Shown here one piece after another: positions 35,801 through 50,800 of a stretch of DNA of 64,000 nucleotides (positions are counted from its first letter, which is position 1; every line of letters begins with the position of its first letter). The translations under genes were made by a program, and so were the position numbers. The notes under the pieces were generated by a model. It was not told the DNA's origin. It did no database searches and saw only the letters and a program-made list of their open reading frames with translations. Source of the DNA: Vanilla planifolia (Eukaryota > Streptophyta > Magnoliopsida > Asparagales > Orchidaceae); contig CM043865.1 of the NCBI GenBank assembly GCA_023846275.1, positions 5,196,068 to 5,260,067 on the forward strand, written 5' to 3'.

Positions 35801-38800
35801 TGTTGACAATCAAAAGGTTTTACAGTATCCTGAGCAAGATGAAGGATCTGGAACTGAGAAATGCAGTTCCTCTATTGAAGTTCCTGGAGCCACAGAATGC
35901 AAAGAAGTTCCTGACACCAGTTGCGAGTTGGTGCCATGTAAATCTGGGCCGTGCTGGACGTCAAGCCATTCGTCAGGACGTTCTTACGAGCAGAAGAGAG
36001 TAATGGATAAATTTTCTCCTGAATGTACCATTCAAGGAACTAATTGCCATAGACAGCATTTGGCTGGTGTGTGGCAGTTGGGGAATATGGAAGATTCTTC
36101 AAAACAGGAATACTTGAATGTTATGGATCATAATGGTTATTCCCTTGTAGCATGGTCTAATCCTCCTAACTCTATGGATGAGTCCAAATGTCTCAATCCA
36201 TCATCAAAAATAGCTGGAGTTGCTATGCAACCTGAAGGTGTTGTTGAAGGAAGCTCTAGTACTAAGAGAAAACGGTTTGTTTTCCCTTCCAGATTCATTT
36301 CCTTAAAAAAGTTAGAAAAATATCATAATACAAAGGACAGTGCTGATAAACATGCTCTTGAAGAACAGAAGCTATCAGTTTCAAATGAGGAAAAACTGGA
36401 CATTTCTCTAAATTGGAAGAGGTCTACCCACCAGAGTTTGAGTCATCGTGTTGGTGAAAGACCACTGAAATACATGTCACTGAGCTGTATAAGTGACTAC
36501 AAGCACAATGAAGCAGAAGGTCCTCTGATGAGGAAAAAACCAGTTGTTTGTGGAAATTCTGGTATAATTTCCAGTGGAGGATTGAATGATTCACAGAAAC
36601 TTGCTAGAATGGTTCCCCTTAACTTAATTCTTAAAAGGGCTACAAGATGCAAGAGTAATTGGGAAATGGATGCAGGAGTATATGAATCTACTGAAAAAGG
36701 CAAAGAATGTGCAGAAATAATGAACGAACATAACAGTGACTTGTGCGTGTTGCAAGATGCTCCACAAAATCCACGTCCTGATAGAAAGAATGAAGCTAAT
36801 TTTGGCAAACTCTTGAGATTAGGTAAGTGTTGAAAATTAGTACAACTGATGGAAATGTTCATAAGCATAAGGTAAGTTTCTTTGAAAAATAAGCTTTTGC
36901 AAACATGTTAATGAACTTCATGGGTTATGATAATTGCCTAAAATGAAGTAGAGCTTACAGAAAGTGATACATCATGATTTTTCCATGGGCAACAAGCTCC
37001 AATAGTAGGGGGAGTAATGTTAGTTTATCCATTTGATCAAATGTAACCAATTTTACTTTGAACTTTTATTATCACACAGAAAGAAAGATATGAAAATAGT
37101 TTACATAGAAAATTTTCCCAGTTCAAGACCATGAATGAGTCCACGCTCTTCTATAACGGCCATGAATAAGTTGATGAAACACACTTGAGGTTGCTACAGG
37201 AAAGCTCACAATTGGCTTTGCAGGATTTGCTTGATGTAGATCAAGTGAAAGAGTACTCTTTTTGGTTTATTGCTAAAACAATCATTAAATGGTTATAAGT
37301 TCCAACTAATGAATTGCTTAACATGTTAAAGAATACATTTAGTATTCTTACCTAGCAATTTGACTTTTGAAAAATGTTTGATATCATTTCAATATCATTG
37401 TAGAAAATGTAAAATAAGAATTTCAACCAAGTAAACATAAGGAATTTTAAATTATTTGTGCGGGATGATCTTTATACAACTCTTGATCAATTATTTTAGA
37501 TATGGTTTCTAATTTTTATTAGAATTATGGAATTAATGTTGTTGGAGAAATATTGCTATGACGGATGCCCTAATATAAGCTCCTAGATGTGAAGGTTTAT
37601 TTTTTGGTTTTGCTTCAAACTGAATGGCTTGAAAAATCTCAAAATCTAGTTTGTAGCATCCATGTAATCATGAGGTTTTCTTTCTTGAGTAAGTTTAAAT
37701 GCCTATTTAACCATTAGCACTTATGTTCTTTTAATAAATCTTGCATGTGTAGGTGATGGTCAAAGAGTGCTCTGGTTTGGAATACATTCTCCATCATAAT
37801 GGATTATGTGCTTCATCAAATAATTAATCACAATTACAAGTAAAGAGTAAAATGATTGGAAATAAATCTTCATAAGCCCTAATTTCCAAAGGCATAAGTC
37901 AATAGTATAAGTTGAATGATGTGCATGGGTTCATGACATTGAAAAAAAAGGAGTGATTTACATGTATTCCCCAAAAAGCATGGTTGATTACTCAAAAGAC
38001 TAACTAATCTCAAAGATGAGATGTTAAGTTATTTGCATCATATGATGGTTGAAGTAAGGGTCTAACATACTCTTATTAGATGATCAATAACATAGAAGTT
38101 CAAACTTTTGAGTAGAAGTTCTATTAATTGTGTATTAAAACTCTAACAATATGTTCAAGTTATAATGTAAGACTCATAATCTTGTTTGTACTCAACAAAT
38201 TTTGTTGAAATGATTCTCATTCACATTGTTTATCACTGACTTCTTTATTGTTGAAATCTTCCAACTAACTTATTTGAATGCTATCTTAAATATCAATGAT
38301 GTTGCGTTTTTTGTTTTGTATTGTACATGGATCACTCTAATTGCTCTACCATGGATGGACATAAAATGTGAGTCATTGTTGGCTATTGAAATGAAGTCTA
38401 AATGGCTCCATAGAAACTTGCCAATATCTTCAAATGTCATGTACAACAAGAGCCATTCAACTATGTGGAATTATCTTGTGAATTTACCAAAACTTTTGTC
38501 AAACTTGGTAGACACTACAAGAGACATAAGGGAGTAACCTAGTGCATAAAACTCTTGATTTCAACCAAACTTGACTGCTTTACTAGTTAAAATTAGCTTT
38601 GGTACCACTTTTTGCATAATTGGAACTTATGTTGTGGCCAATATATTCTTAAGTGAATATTTGATAATTCAAAAGCTTAAGTTTGTGAGTAGAGAGCTAT
38701 ATTAATTATATATTAAAATTTCTAACACTAAATACATTGTAGAATAAACTTATTCTTGTTTCTATTCAATAATCTCTATCTCTAGTGAGTCTTATTCATT

Positions 38801-41800
38801 TGTCCATCAATTTACCTTAAGTTTTGGAATTTTTGGACTAATCAGGTAGAGTGTTGCATCTTACATGAATATTACTAGTGCAATCTGTTATGCCTTTTTC
38901 ATTACATGTGGACTACACTAATTGCTTTAACATGGATTGTCAAGCTAGAAGAGCCTTTAGTCGATCACTTGACCAAGGCATATATAACTCCATAGAAGCT
39001 TATAGCCCCATTAATTTTCATGCATTCCATATATTGCTCAACCATGTGAAGTTATTATTTGGGTTTACGAAAGTTCTATTCAATCTTGATGGAGAATAAA
39101 GTAGACCTATTGGAGTTATAATTGCATGAATCTTTTGAATTCAACCAAATCTAACTGTTATTTTACCAAACTTGACTTTGATACTATTTGTTAACAGAGT
39201 TTATGGGGTTCTTATTGGCATAACATAATCTTAAGGAGATATCAAATAATTAAAAAATTTAGGTACATGAGTGTAGTCACGTTAATTATATAGTAAGACT
39301 CTAATATTATACTCAACTTTCAATATATCTGAATTTTATTTTGCTTATACTCAACATTATATATGGCATACCCAAAATTTTGAAATTTGCTAATATAACA
39401 CATATCATCAAAATCTTAAAAATATTATTACCACTTTTATCGAAACTTTTAACAAACTCATCATATCTATGCTCGTCTCAATCATTGTTGGTATCTTTCC
39501 CAATTATCATTGTTAAGTGTAGTTATTAGTGATTTTTACCATAAATTTGGAATTCTTGGATTGAACAACTCTTTTGTGGATGAGAACTACCTTGATTCCT
39601 AATTTTCATATTTGGTTAATGTTGATTAAAATGGTTATAATGATTCTTAAAATGGGAATATTTGCTAAGGATTGTGCCTTTTGGTTAAATGGTAAATAAA
39701 TAATATGGAATTGGTTGAAATCCATTTGAACTGTTTAGCTCTCATTAGGGTTAAAGATGTCTATACATAAAAAAACTGAGAACCATGACTGTGGTTTGGC
39801 TGAGAAGTAGTTTAGTTTCGATTCACTTTGAGAAATAGTTGATAGCTACAGGGAATGTCTTTTTGTTTTGAGCAATTGAAATTTCTCAAGGAAGTCAATG
39901 GCCCCCACAAATTGAGAAGGGCTTGGATACAATCATTGCTTTTATCTTGCTTGTTGGTTTTTGAGAAACAACATGAATCTAACAGCTTTTATACCTTCTT
40001 ACAAAATGCTTATGAATTGAGCAATAGTTTTTTGTATAGTTGGTTGGAAGAATCTTTGGCACATAACTTTCATGTCCAAATTATGACTATATGTAGGGTT
40101 GCTACTCTTTTGAATGGATTGACTTAATGTTGTCCTATACTTTTGAAGGATTAATACACTTGAGCAAGGGCTTGAGATAAGAATTTATTTAGACTTGCCC
40201 TTCGTCAAGGAATTATTTTTGGGCTTGATGCTTGATTCTTCTTTCCTCAAACTTTTGAGAGGGAAGATTTTTTAACTTGAGATAATCTTTGAGGGGTTCC
40301 ATCTAGAAGGTTTTGTTACTCGATTCTTGACTCCTCTAGAGGAATTGAGTCTTTACAAGGTTTGCATGCTTGCTTGGCTAGAAGATTAACTTCTTGATTA
40401 TGATCTTGAGGAGTTTGAACTAGTTATAATTGGTTGAACTTATGGAGAAAATATTGAGCTTGTGATTGGTAGCCTTTAGTCTTAATATTTGGTTTCAAAC
40501 ATGCCATTCATTTGATTAAAGGCATTTAGCTTTTCGATTTATAGCCTTAGTATAAACTTAAAATTAATAATTGAAGCCTTACTCTCAACTTGATTGTTGG
40601 TAATAGGTAATGCAATTCAAATAACTCCTTTTAGCTTGACTTGCTTTGGGTTGAGGAGAACTAATTTGAATCCACAAGAATATTCACCAGATGCACCATC
40701 AATCAACAACTACCGAGTGTTTTTAGGTGAAGCTAGCTCTGCTTTGAAAGAGTTTCTTTCCACCAGAAAGTTAGCACTTGAGATTTCATAGATAAACAAA
40801 GGACAACATTGATTTTGAGTTCGTAGAGCTTGATCACCCACTTTTACAACTTAGCTGAGGCTTCTGTTGATTGGAGAATAATTTTTAATTGTTGATCAAT
40901 TACTACATTAATAACATGATTTTGAAAGTATTGGTGCAAGTGAAGGGTTGGCATTATTAATGTTAGAGCTAGCTTCTCAAAAGATGAATGCTTAAGTTTT
41001 ACATATCTTGAAGTATATGAGACAAACGACGAGAGCTTAAACACCTTTGTTACATTTGTCTTCTTGGATAAAATAGAGTTGATTATCGAGTTAGATGCAA
41101 CAAGGTAGATGAACAAAGGTTTTTTTTTGTATTGGAGTACATAGAATTGGGGATTGAGATAAACTTGCTTCAAGTTCTTGGAAAGAATTTACAAAGTGTT
41201 TGACCCATTGAACTTTGGACTTATATTGGTGCAGTTTGAAGAATAGTTGTGCTTTGTCTCTTGACTTGGAGATGAATCTAATGTGACCTACAATTCATCT
41301 AGCTAGACATTAAATGACTCGAAGAGTCTTTGGGGAGAATATTTTCACTAAATTTTTAACTTTTTCGAGATTGACCTAAATTCCTTTCTTAGAAACCATG
41401 AGGCCAAGGAACTTGTTTGATGATGCACCAAATGTGCATTTCAATTCACTTAGTTTGATGTTGAACTTTCTACAAGTTTCACATATTTTTTTTAATTCTT
41501 AGGAAGAGACTAGAAGAATTTGCTTGTTGACTAGGATATCATCAATGTAGGTCTCTAGGTTTTTGCTCCATTGACATTGAAAAATTGAATCGATCATTAT
41601 TTGATATGTAGAGATTGCATTTCTTAAACCAAATGGTAAAACATTATAATGCAATGTTTCAAAGGTAGTAATGAGGTTGTTTCTTCATTCTTTTCAACCA
41701 TTTTAATTTGATGATAAATAGATAAAACGTGCAAAAAGATAAAACAATTGAAGTTGACAATTGAATCCGCAAGATCATCAATGTGAATAAGTGGATAATA

Positions 41801-44800
41801 ATCTTTGGGATTGATATGTTTGAGGTTAGCATAATGTACACACATGTGCCACTATTTGTTACTTTTCTTGACGATGGCAGTGTTGATTGGCCAATTTGAA
41901 CAATAAAAAATCCACAAGGTCATCAATGTGAATAAGTGGGTAATAATCTTTTGGATCGATACGTTTGAGAACATTATAATGTACACGCATGTGCCACTTT
42001 TTGTTACTTTTCTTGACGAGAGCAATGTTGGTTGGCCAATTTGAACAATAAACATGATGGATACTGTTTATCATAAGTTGTTTAGAGATTTTATCTTTTA
42101 TGATGTGCTGCTTTTTGAAGACAATTTTCTTTTGGTGAATTGTTGGAAGATCGAGATAAATATTGAGGAGCATTATGGCGTGGAATGATCTTTTTTAAGC
42201 ATTTTAGATGGTGTCTAGATGAAAATATTGACATGCTCAACAAAAAGATTCAAGGTGGCCTTCCTTTTTAGGTTTGTTTAGGTTAGTTGAATCATTTACA
42301 GTTTTTTTTACTAGAAGAATCAAGAGAAAATGGGATACAAGGAGAGATAGAGTTTATTAGTATTTCGTTTATAAAATTGGTGGTCAAGGTCAAGGGCTTA
42401 ATGATTCTCTTCATGGTATTTAAATGGCATCATTTCAACTACAATAGGCCTCCTTGAACTCAAATGACCCCTATAGGAGAGTTGAACTTTTTGCATAGGT
42501 GAGAAATAGAAATTGCTATCTTATACTTATTCGGAGTTGGTCGACTTATGATGATGTTGTAGGAGGAAGCAGTTATGACCTAGAAGCTTACTGTGTACAT
42601 CATTGAACTGGAGTGTCTTATAGTCAAAGGCAACATGATAGATCCTTTTAGTTTGGTCATGTATCTTAAGAAGCTAATTAAGGAATTGACAAAAGAAAAA
42701 AGGCTTCGATTGATGCCTATCTTGTTGAGGACATCAAAGAGCAAAAGATTAGTTGAGCTACTAGTGCCAATAGGTCTCCAATGAACTTCAATGTTTGCAA
42801 TCAATCCGTAGATGACTATGTTGTCATGGTAAGCATGGAGAGGAGGAAAATCTTTTGGGCATAAAGTTATTAAGGTTTGAATAGATTGTTGAGTGGCGAC
42901 ATTGATCACTAGAGATTTCTCAAGGAACTTTGAAGGCAATTCTTGGTCTCTAGCTTAAATAAAGTACACAATTTTAACAATAGCCTGGTTCATATCTCAA
43001 AAAATAAGAGGCAAGGCTTGGTCTAGTGTATGGTTTGTGATGGAGCACACTTTGGAGTTTTTGGATTCAAGGGTGTAGAGGTTAACTAAGGCTTTTTGGG
43101 TTTAAATTTCTAAAGGTGTCCTTTATTAGCCTTTTATTTAGAGATTTGAGAGCTCAACATTCATAAGTGTTGTGATTGTAATCTTTATGAAGTTTGCAAA
43201 ATTTAGTCTTTTTTCTTGATATTTTTCTAAAAGAGGCTTTGGTTTTGATACAAGCTCTCCTTTTTTATTGTAGTTAAAACTTTTTTGTGGGAGCCATTCA
43301 AGGGATTATCATGTTGAGGAGCTTGAGAATCTTGAGTTGGGTGGCTTCCTCGATTATGCTTTTGAGAGAATTTAGGGAGAAATCACTTGGGAATTGAGTG
43401 AGGCTTGGATTTGTTTTGCTTTGGAGATGTCATCTTCCTTTTTTAACCACAAATTAAGCTGGAAAAACTTTCATTAATATAATAATTATACCGATCAAAA
43501 CAATCTCTTCAAAGAGCAGGAATATCTTTTTATGGTGTGTGGATTATATTAGTAGTATCATAGAAAGTGAGATTCTTGGTTGGAATGGTGTGGGAGACCT
43601 ATTGTGGAGCTACATGGTATGGAATGTAACGTGGATGTTTGGATGGATGAGGAGATAGAACTAGTGGAGCTTTAAATCATTGATAAGCTGCGCCAAGATA
43701 GGAAGAGAGGTTGGATTAGAGCTAGAAGTATGGAGTAGTAGGGTGCTAGTAGTATACTCATTGGAGGAAATTGAGGGAGTCTGTCCTTTAGAGGGGGAGG
43801 TGAGGTGAAGGGGTTTGGGTATTATTGGTATGATTGTTTGAGCCTTTTTTGTTGGGATCCAAAAAGAAAAATTTGGCAATGATGAACCTTTGGAGGTTTA
43901 GAGTGAGAAAATTAATCTTGAGTTTTGTCACAATCAAAGAGGGAATGATGAAGTGTGCCTTCATGAAGCACCTTATCTGCTACTTAAATAAATGGACAAA
44001 AAAATCTAGAGATGAAGTAGTAGGTTCAAAATTTTGACACTAGTAGAGGTTTTTTTGTTGTTGTCGTTTTCAGATCATAGAGATCAAGAGGTTCTTTAGA
44101 AATAAAAACCTGAATTTTTTAGTCCTTATTTGGAGTGTTCAATTCTCTTAAAAAACATTTGAAAAATATTTATGTTGATTCTGAATTTAAAGGAGTTTAA
44201 CATAAACTTGATTTTATTGAGGGCATAAGGATGTGATTGAATATAGGAGAAAGAAAAAATGTGAAGAGCTCTTTAGAAGGGAAAATAAGCTAGAATGGAA
44301 TGGAATTGACCAACTTTTGTTGTGAAGAATAAAATCCTCTAGAATTGTTTATCTAATTGGACCCTTGAGGGTCTATTTGTAGTTGACAATGTAGATGACT
44401 TGTTTTAATTTTTTTTGCAACATTGAAATTGTACTTGTCATTTTGTTGTTTAGTTATGATGGCCTGAACATTTGAGGCTACTATTTGGTCCTTGTTTATG
44501 CAATAAAATTAGTTATGATTGTTAGATATGAGCTTAACTTTTTACGATGTGACGATAAATTATAATCGTCAAACTCATCATAACTTGGAATGATGAATGT
44601 AAATCCCACATGTCTAACACCTATATGAAAAAAATAGTGATACTGACATTTTGGATTTGTAGGAATGACCTTGAGAAACCCTCTTTGAAGATCTAGCCTT
44701 GTTGGTCTTAGTTTGAGAGATTGTATTGGATTGTTCTATCCTTGAGGATCTTAAGTGCAAGCCATTAATGCTTGTCATGTGATTGCCTTTTAAACCAATG

Positions 44801-47800
44801 ATTGAGATTTAATATGTAAATTTTTGTCTTTAATATTATGATTATTGTTTTTTTAATTATCTTTTCTATCTTTCTTTGTAAGCTACAACATCCTTCCATT
44901 ATGTTTCATTGTTAATAAGTTTAGATAAAACAGGTAAGACGTTAAGGAACTCATATTTTTCTTAAACAAACTCACAATGTTGGGATTGGAAGTGATTTGA
45001 TGCACATTATTGCACTTGAAAAAGGCAATTGGAGCAATTGGATGTGTGATTCATAGAGTCTAGGAGAGAGAATGTTCAATGAAGTTTGATCAAGTTCAAG
45101 GCAAAGCAAGAGGTAATCCGTCTTCAATAAATTAATACCAAATCCATGGTTTCTAGTACTCATTTGGCCAGTTGTCTTGTTAAACTAACGAAATGCTTTT
45201 GAAAGAGAAATTATGTTAATATCATTCCGTGTCTTGTGTGGGAATTGAATTGAAAGGAATGAATTGAGTTGTAGTATCTTCTGGTCATCTGTTGTTGCAT
45301 GCCAAAACAAAATTTCTTACAACTGCAAAAACTTGCCCGTGTAGATCCAACCTTAGATCTCATTCTGTGAAGACCCATAAGGTGCTCAGGCCATCCTTTT
45401 TGGCCTTTCTGGATTGCTTGGTTTTCTTTGCAAGATTATTATACCTGAAAATGTTGACTCATGTTAAATGTGACTAGTTAAAACATTATTGAGGCAAAAT
45501 TGTAAACAATTGGTCAAAGCTGAGCCTTTCTGTGATCAAAATGTAAGTGGAAAAGTGTTCTTTGCCTTGGCAAAATCACTATTCTTCTGTGCCAAAGTGG
45601 TTCAAAATGAAGAGTTAAATTCGTCATTTTCAGAATTTCAACAGCAAACTTTTCCTAGAGTTAACAAGGAATTTTTTAATGGTAACCTTGGCTGAAAGAT
45701 TTTTCTGTTATAGGTCAGATGATATTCTTCAAATATAGATTTTCTTGAAAAATTTTGAAGGCCCTGTATCAAGTATACAAGTTCTGTGGAAAAGTTTATG
45801 GAAGATATAAATCTTTAATTTATATTATAGGAAAACATACCAAGAACGGGAGCTAAATCGCTAATTTAGATTAAAGGATGTTCCTTCATGAAATATTCAG
45901 TCATTGTTGCTTCATTGGTCTAATAATGGTGATCTCTCTTTGCTAATACTGGGGCCATAGTGATGGATCATCTTACCTTTTTCTTGAGAATCTACTTACT
46001 TGAAACATTGAGCAAACCTTACCCAATGAGAGGAAAAAGATGCAATCTATGAGAGGAGAACCCTCCTAGTATAACAGGCTCGGGAATGGCTGCTTTGGAG
46101 ACACTAATATAAGGAAACCTATTCGTAAGGGAGGTTGAGTGGCTCTTTTGGCCTGTTCCATCATATCCATTGACAAAAAGATTAAAAGGATACACGAGCA
46201 AGCCACTCTCTGTCTAACTCTAGTACCCTTTTTATTTTACCTTTTACATGTCTTGAAATTAATGGAACTAGCTTCAGATATTTCTTCATATTCTTCTTCA
46301 AATTCTGTAGTTAATCATTCCGGGATGTCAGCATGCTTTTGATTAGTATTTGTTATGGATTACTGTACAAAGAAATCTCATTCGATTTTGTGGTATGTAC
46401 ATGGATTTGGGATCATTCTTTTGTTTTCCAAAGATAATTTAAATTCAATATATTTGCAGATTTGGAAAATTATCTTTCCAAAATTGGCTTCTGGAAAGCT
46501 ACAACTGTAAACAATTCTATAGAGAATATGGATGACACTTTCAAGAAATGGAAAATAAACAGAAAAAGGTATGTTCTCTGATCGAAATGTATTTTTGTTG
46601 TTTTTCATGCTGTGTATTTTCCTTACCTTATAACAATAACTGAATCAGCTTGTTATTTGATTGCTGTAGCAGGGTTGAACCCTTTCCTTTGGATGTAGAT
46701 GAATTATGTTGTGTTTGTCGATTATCAAACAAAGAACAAACAAATTGCTTGTTGGAATGTAACCGATGTAATATTAAAGTGCGTCTCATACAAGTTACTC
46801 CTGTTCCTATTTTTAAATGTTTTTATAATATTTTGAATATTATTCACAGGTGCACCAGGCCTGTTATGGTATTTCCAAAGTTCCCAAGGGCCTATGGTAT
46901 TGCCGACCTTGCAAGACAAACACTCTAAACATTGTGAGCAATGCATTGCCCATTATTTTGTTTAACATATAGCATGAAGAGAAAAATATGATTTTGTTTG
47001 TTTGAGTTTTTGAAGAGTATTTTTCATAATATTTTTATAATATCTCAACATACAATCCCGTTGATTGACATACATGTTTTCCTTAATCTATATGTTTGTG
47101 TGTTCTTGTGAGGAGGTGCATGATGTAAGAGTAATCATTTATTTGAATTTTCAAAACAAGTGTTGAAGAAATGTATTAAGTAGGAAGTTAAACAAAGGAG
47201 GGTAAGAAGTGTACCCATAAAGACTAGTCAATTGATATCATTAAGACGAGTGAATCACATTCAAGTGTTCATATAAAAAAAATAGTTGAGAGGTTAATGT
47301 AGCAAAATATAATAATAGATGTAATTTATAATAATACAAGAGTAATAGTATATGCATGACATCAATAAAGTATTAAAGTATAAGCATGTCATTGAAGCAT
47401 AATGCATATCAAACTCATGCTCATGCATATGTATAATCATATTAGTAATTGTTTTCTTATTATTCTTTACTTGATTTTCAGTTTTTATTTCATATTTTTT
47501 TGTTCTCAAAATAAGGGCTTAGTTTTTTTTTTCAAATGATCATCCTTCTGGTCTCATGAAATTCAATCATATTTCATATATAGATCTCAGTTCATAAGTA
47601 TATCTTATTATTGCTCATCTGTTTCTTAGGGTAATGGTATCATATTATCTCATTACCACTCATCCATTTCATAGCGATAACGGTATTATGCTCATCAAGT
47701 TTGTAACAATAATGGAGTTTAGTTAATCCATCCTATAGCAATAATTGAGAAAGAGAATATCATAATCACATAATATAGACCTGAGTGTGGTTGTTAAAGA

Positions 47801-50800
47801 ATAATATCATCACGAAAGCATAAATCATTCCCATCACTGATCACATCAGCATCTCAATCTCAAACAACCAAATTATTATGTCCATTACTTTCATTCATGT
47901 TCATTATTATTTTCACTAATATGCTTTAGTTCACATAACATTAAATATATACATACATATATATATATATATATATATGCAAATATCTTCAGCACATCTT
48001 ATTTCAAATGTAATAATAATAAACATGTCATTTGTTATCATATAGCATGTATGCACAAATAGATGATGCTATGTTCCTTACTCATATACATGTGCTCATA
48101 AGTATATATAATTAACTACTTTTATCATAATAAAATTAGATTATTCATCTGTTTTTTTATGTAATTTTTTAATTTTTTTTTTCCTTTGACTTTATGCACA
48201 TTAAAGATTATACACCTACCTCTTAAAATAATTGTTATTTCAATGCATTTTTAAATTGTAGTTTTAGCCACAATTCAATTTCTTTTAATTTGCAATCAAA
48301 TTTAGATGCAAAGTATAAAAATATAGGAACTAACTCATTGGACTCTTCCTTTTCATTTCTATGCACTTTTTTTAATAATTGATTCAATTGATTTCCTTAA
48401 TCCTCAAGCTCTTCTTTGCACTAATTTCACAATCAAGTTGAAAGACTTTTTTTCTCCCAAAGCCCTCAATTTTTCCTATTCCAATTGGTGGCTAAATCTT
48501 GAAGGATGCAAGCAAACAACACAAAATTTCTCTTAAGCAACACCAAATCACAAATTTCTTGGAGGCCTCTTATGGTCACAAAGTTTGAAACCACAAAATC
48601 TATTTCTCCCCTTTGGATTCAAGATGAAATCTATGAAAAATCTCACATTTCAACTTTTCTGGAGGTGGTGAATTGATTTCTATTGAAAATTCAAAGGAGA
48701 ATGAGTTTTTCATCCTTTCTGTAGGCTAGAGTTTCCAAAAACACTTTTCTTTCCAAAGTGCTTTTCTTCCTATGCGGCCCAAGGAAAAAGAATAGCATTC
48801 GCTTGGGTATTAGGGAAAAAGGGTAAGGGATTTAATTTATATAAATACATTTGTATTTATTACTTAATAATCCCTTTTACTTGAAAGATTCATAGAAAAC
48901 CAAAATAAGCTCTAATTGTGACGAAATAAGTGCTGATATAAACGGAGGGTGAATTGTGGAGAATTTTAAAACTCCTTGATTTTAAATTCAAGATGGCAAT
49001 AAAACCTTTTATTTTATCAATTGAGTGTAATGAACTTAAATATTTTTGCAAAATAAATCAACTGTTAATATTAATTATTCTTAAATACTATCTAAAAAAC
49101 ATTCATTAGTTTTACAAAACTTTTTGTAGCAATTTTAATATGGAGTAATGAATCAACTGGAATATGCAAATCAAATAAAGTTAAAGAACACAAGATTTTT
49201 AGATGGTTTAGCCCAACTAAAGTTCTGGTTACTTGGCTAGGCTTCCATTAATAATTTACTCATTCACCATAGCCAATAGGGGTAAATTTCACAATAGCAT
49301 ACCCTTTCGCCCTAGAAGATAGGCGTACATCTTATAACACTTTACAAAAGGATAAAAGACATTTACAATTATTATAACATATTTAACAAAGTGAAATTTA
49401 CAAATAACATATTATTCACTTGTAAAATCTATATGATGCAAAACTAAATGATGTTAAAAATGTTACCAAACAATGAAGTTTGATACAAAGTATATAATGA
49501 GCAATTAGAGAATGCAATGGTTGAAACAATTGGGTGAACTCTCTTCATTGTTTAGCATGACTCATATTCAAGAGATAGGCATACACCCTATAACACATTA
49601 CAAAAGGATAAAAGATCTTTACAATTATTACAACATATTTAACAAAGTGAAACTTACAAATAACATATCAGTCACTTGTAAAATCTATATGATGCAAAAC
49701 TAAATGATGTTAAAAATGTTACCAAATAGGGAAGCTTGATGCAAAGTATAAAATGAGCAATTAGAGAATGCAATGGTTGAAACAATTGGGTGAACACTTG
49801 TCATTGTTTAGCATGACTCATATTCTAGAATTTTTCCTATTGTGTTCTTCCAAAAGATTTAGTTATTTGAGTATCATCAATCTATTCTTCTTAATTTCAA
49901 GCTTTTTTATATGAATGAGTTAAATACAAATAAGTAGTTCCAATGACTATAATGGAATTTTGAAACAATTCAACTAGCAATTATGGCTTTGAGTAACGCA
50001 TCATATTAGAATGTAAAAACAATTATATCAGGTTGATAAGCATAGGACTTATAGTCCTGTCGATGCAACAATATGATTAGCACAAATTAACTATTAAAGG
50101 TTTATCGTACAAGTACAAGAAAGGCCTTAGTACCATACAACGCAAGTTTTTGATGTATAATTTAAGTTCTGAAACCATTGTATTAGATAATTGAGAAGAT
50201 CCTGGAGTTACAATGCAATTCATTTCTACTACTCAAACATATCATATAATTGCTATTAGTAGATCACCATTGTACGATAATTCTTTTTATTAAAAGTTGA
50301 GATCTTAAAAAAATATTGTATGATACAGACGCATAAGAATGAATCATTATACGATCATATAATAATTAACTTAACTAGACTTAATAAGATAGTCGTACAC
50401 GTACCATAAAGTTATTATAATGGTTTGGCAATTTTATTTCAATGTTTGTCAAGAATTTTATAAGTGTTAAACATACAAGTGTGCTATATAGATCACCATT
50501 ACATATTAGTTTAGACTATCAATATTGAGTTGTATCATACAATGATTATATTTATATGATATAAATATCGTATTCGTATTACACAATGAATGCATTTTTA
50601 TCATAAATAATTTAAGTTATCTGTGAGGTAAGATAGATCGTACATGTACGATAATTTACTTCTTGTTGTATGATGTAATAGTTATAAACACCACAGATTA
50701 AGCTTGGATATCATATAAAAGACTATTAGTTGAATGACCAAGTCGCAATATCATTGTTGAAGTTAAATATATGATCTTACCATTACTATATATTAATCAT

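Larger units (their letters stand above)
36823..46459 (+). other. Intron 8 of the SET gene
   Basis: A 9.6-kb intron. It holds a three-copy array (38050-39540) and a decayed Tat/Ogre-type gypsy element on the opposite strand (40690-43900), both listed separately. I see nothing else in 36823-38050, 39540-40690 or 43900-46459 beyond AT-rich DNA. A slightly less AT-rich stretch near 45290-45700 has short open frames on the plus strand but no family similarity or matching splice phases. Confidence 0.75.

Noticed and set aside
45292..45695. Two plus-strand open frames that might be extra SET exons in intron 8
   Set aside because: Exon 8 already joins exon 9 in phase across the intron, and these frames lack flanking splice sites in a compatible phase and any similarity to the family.
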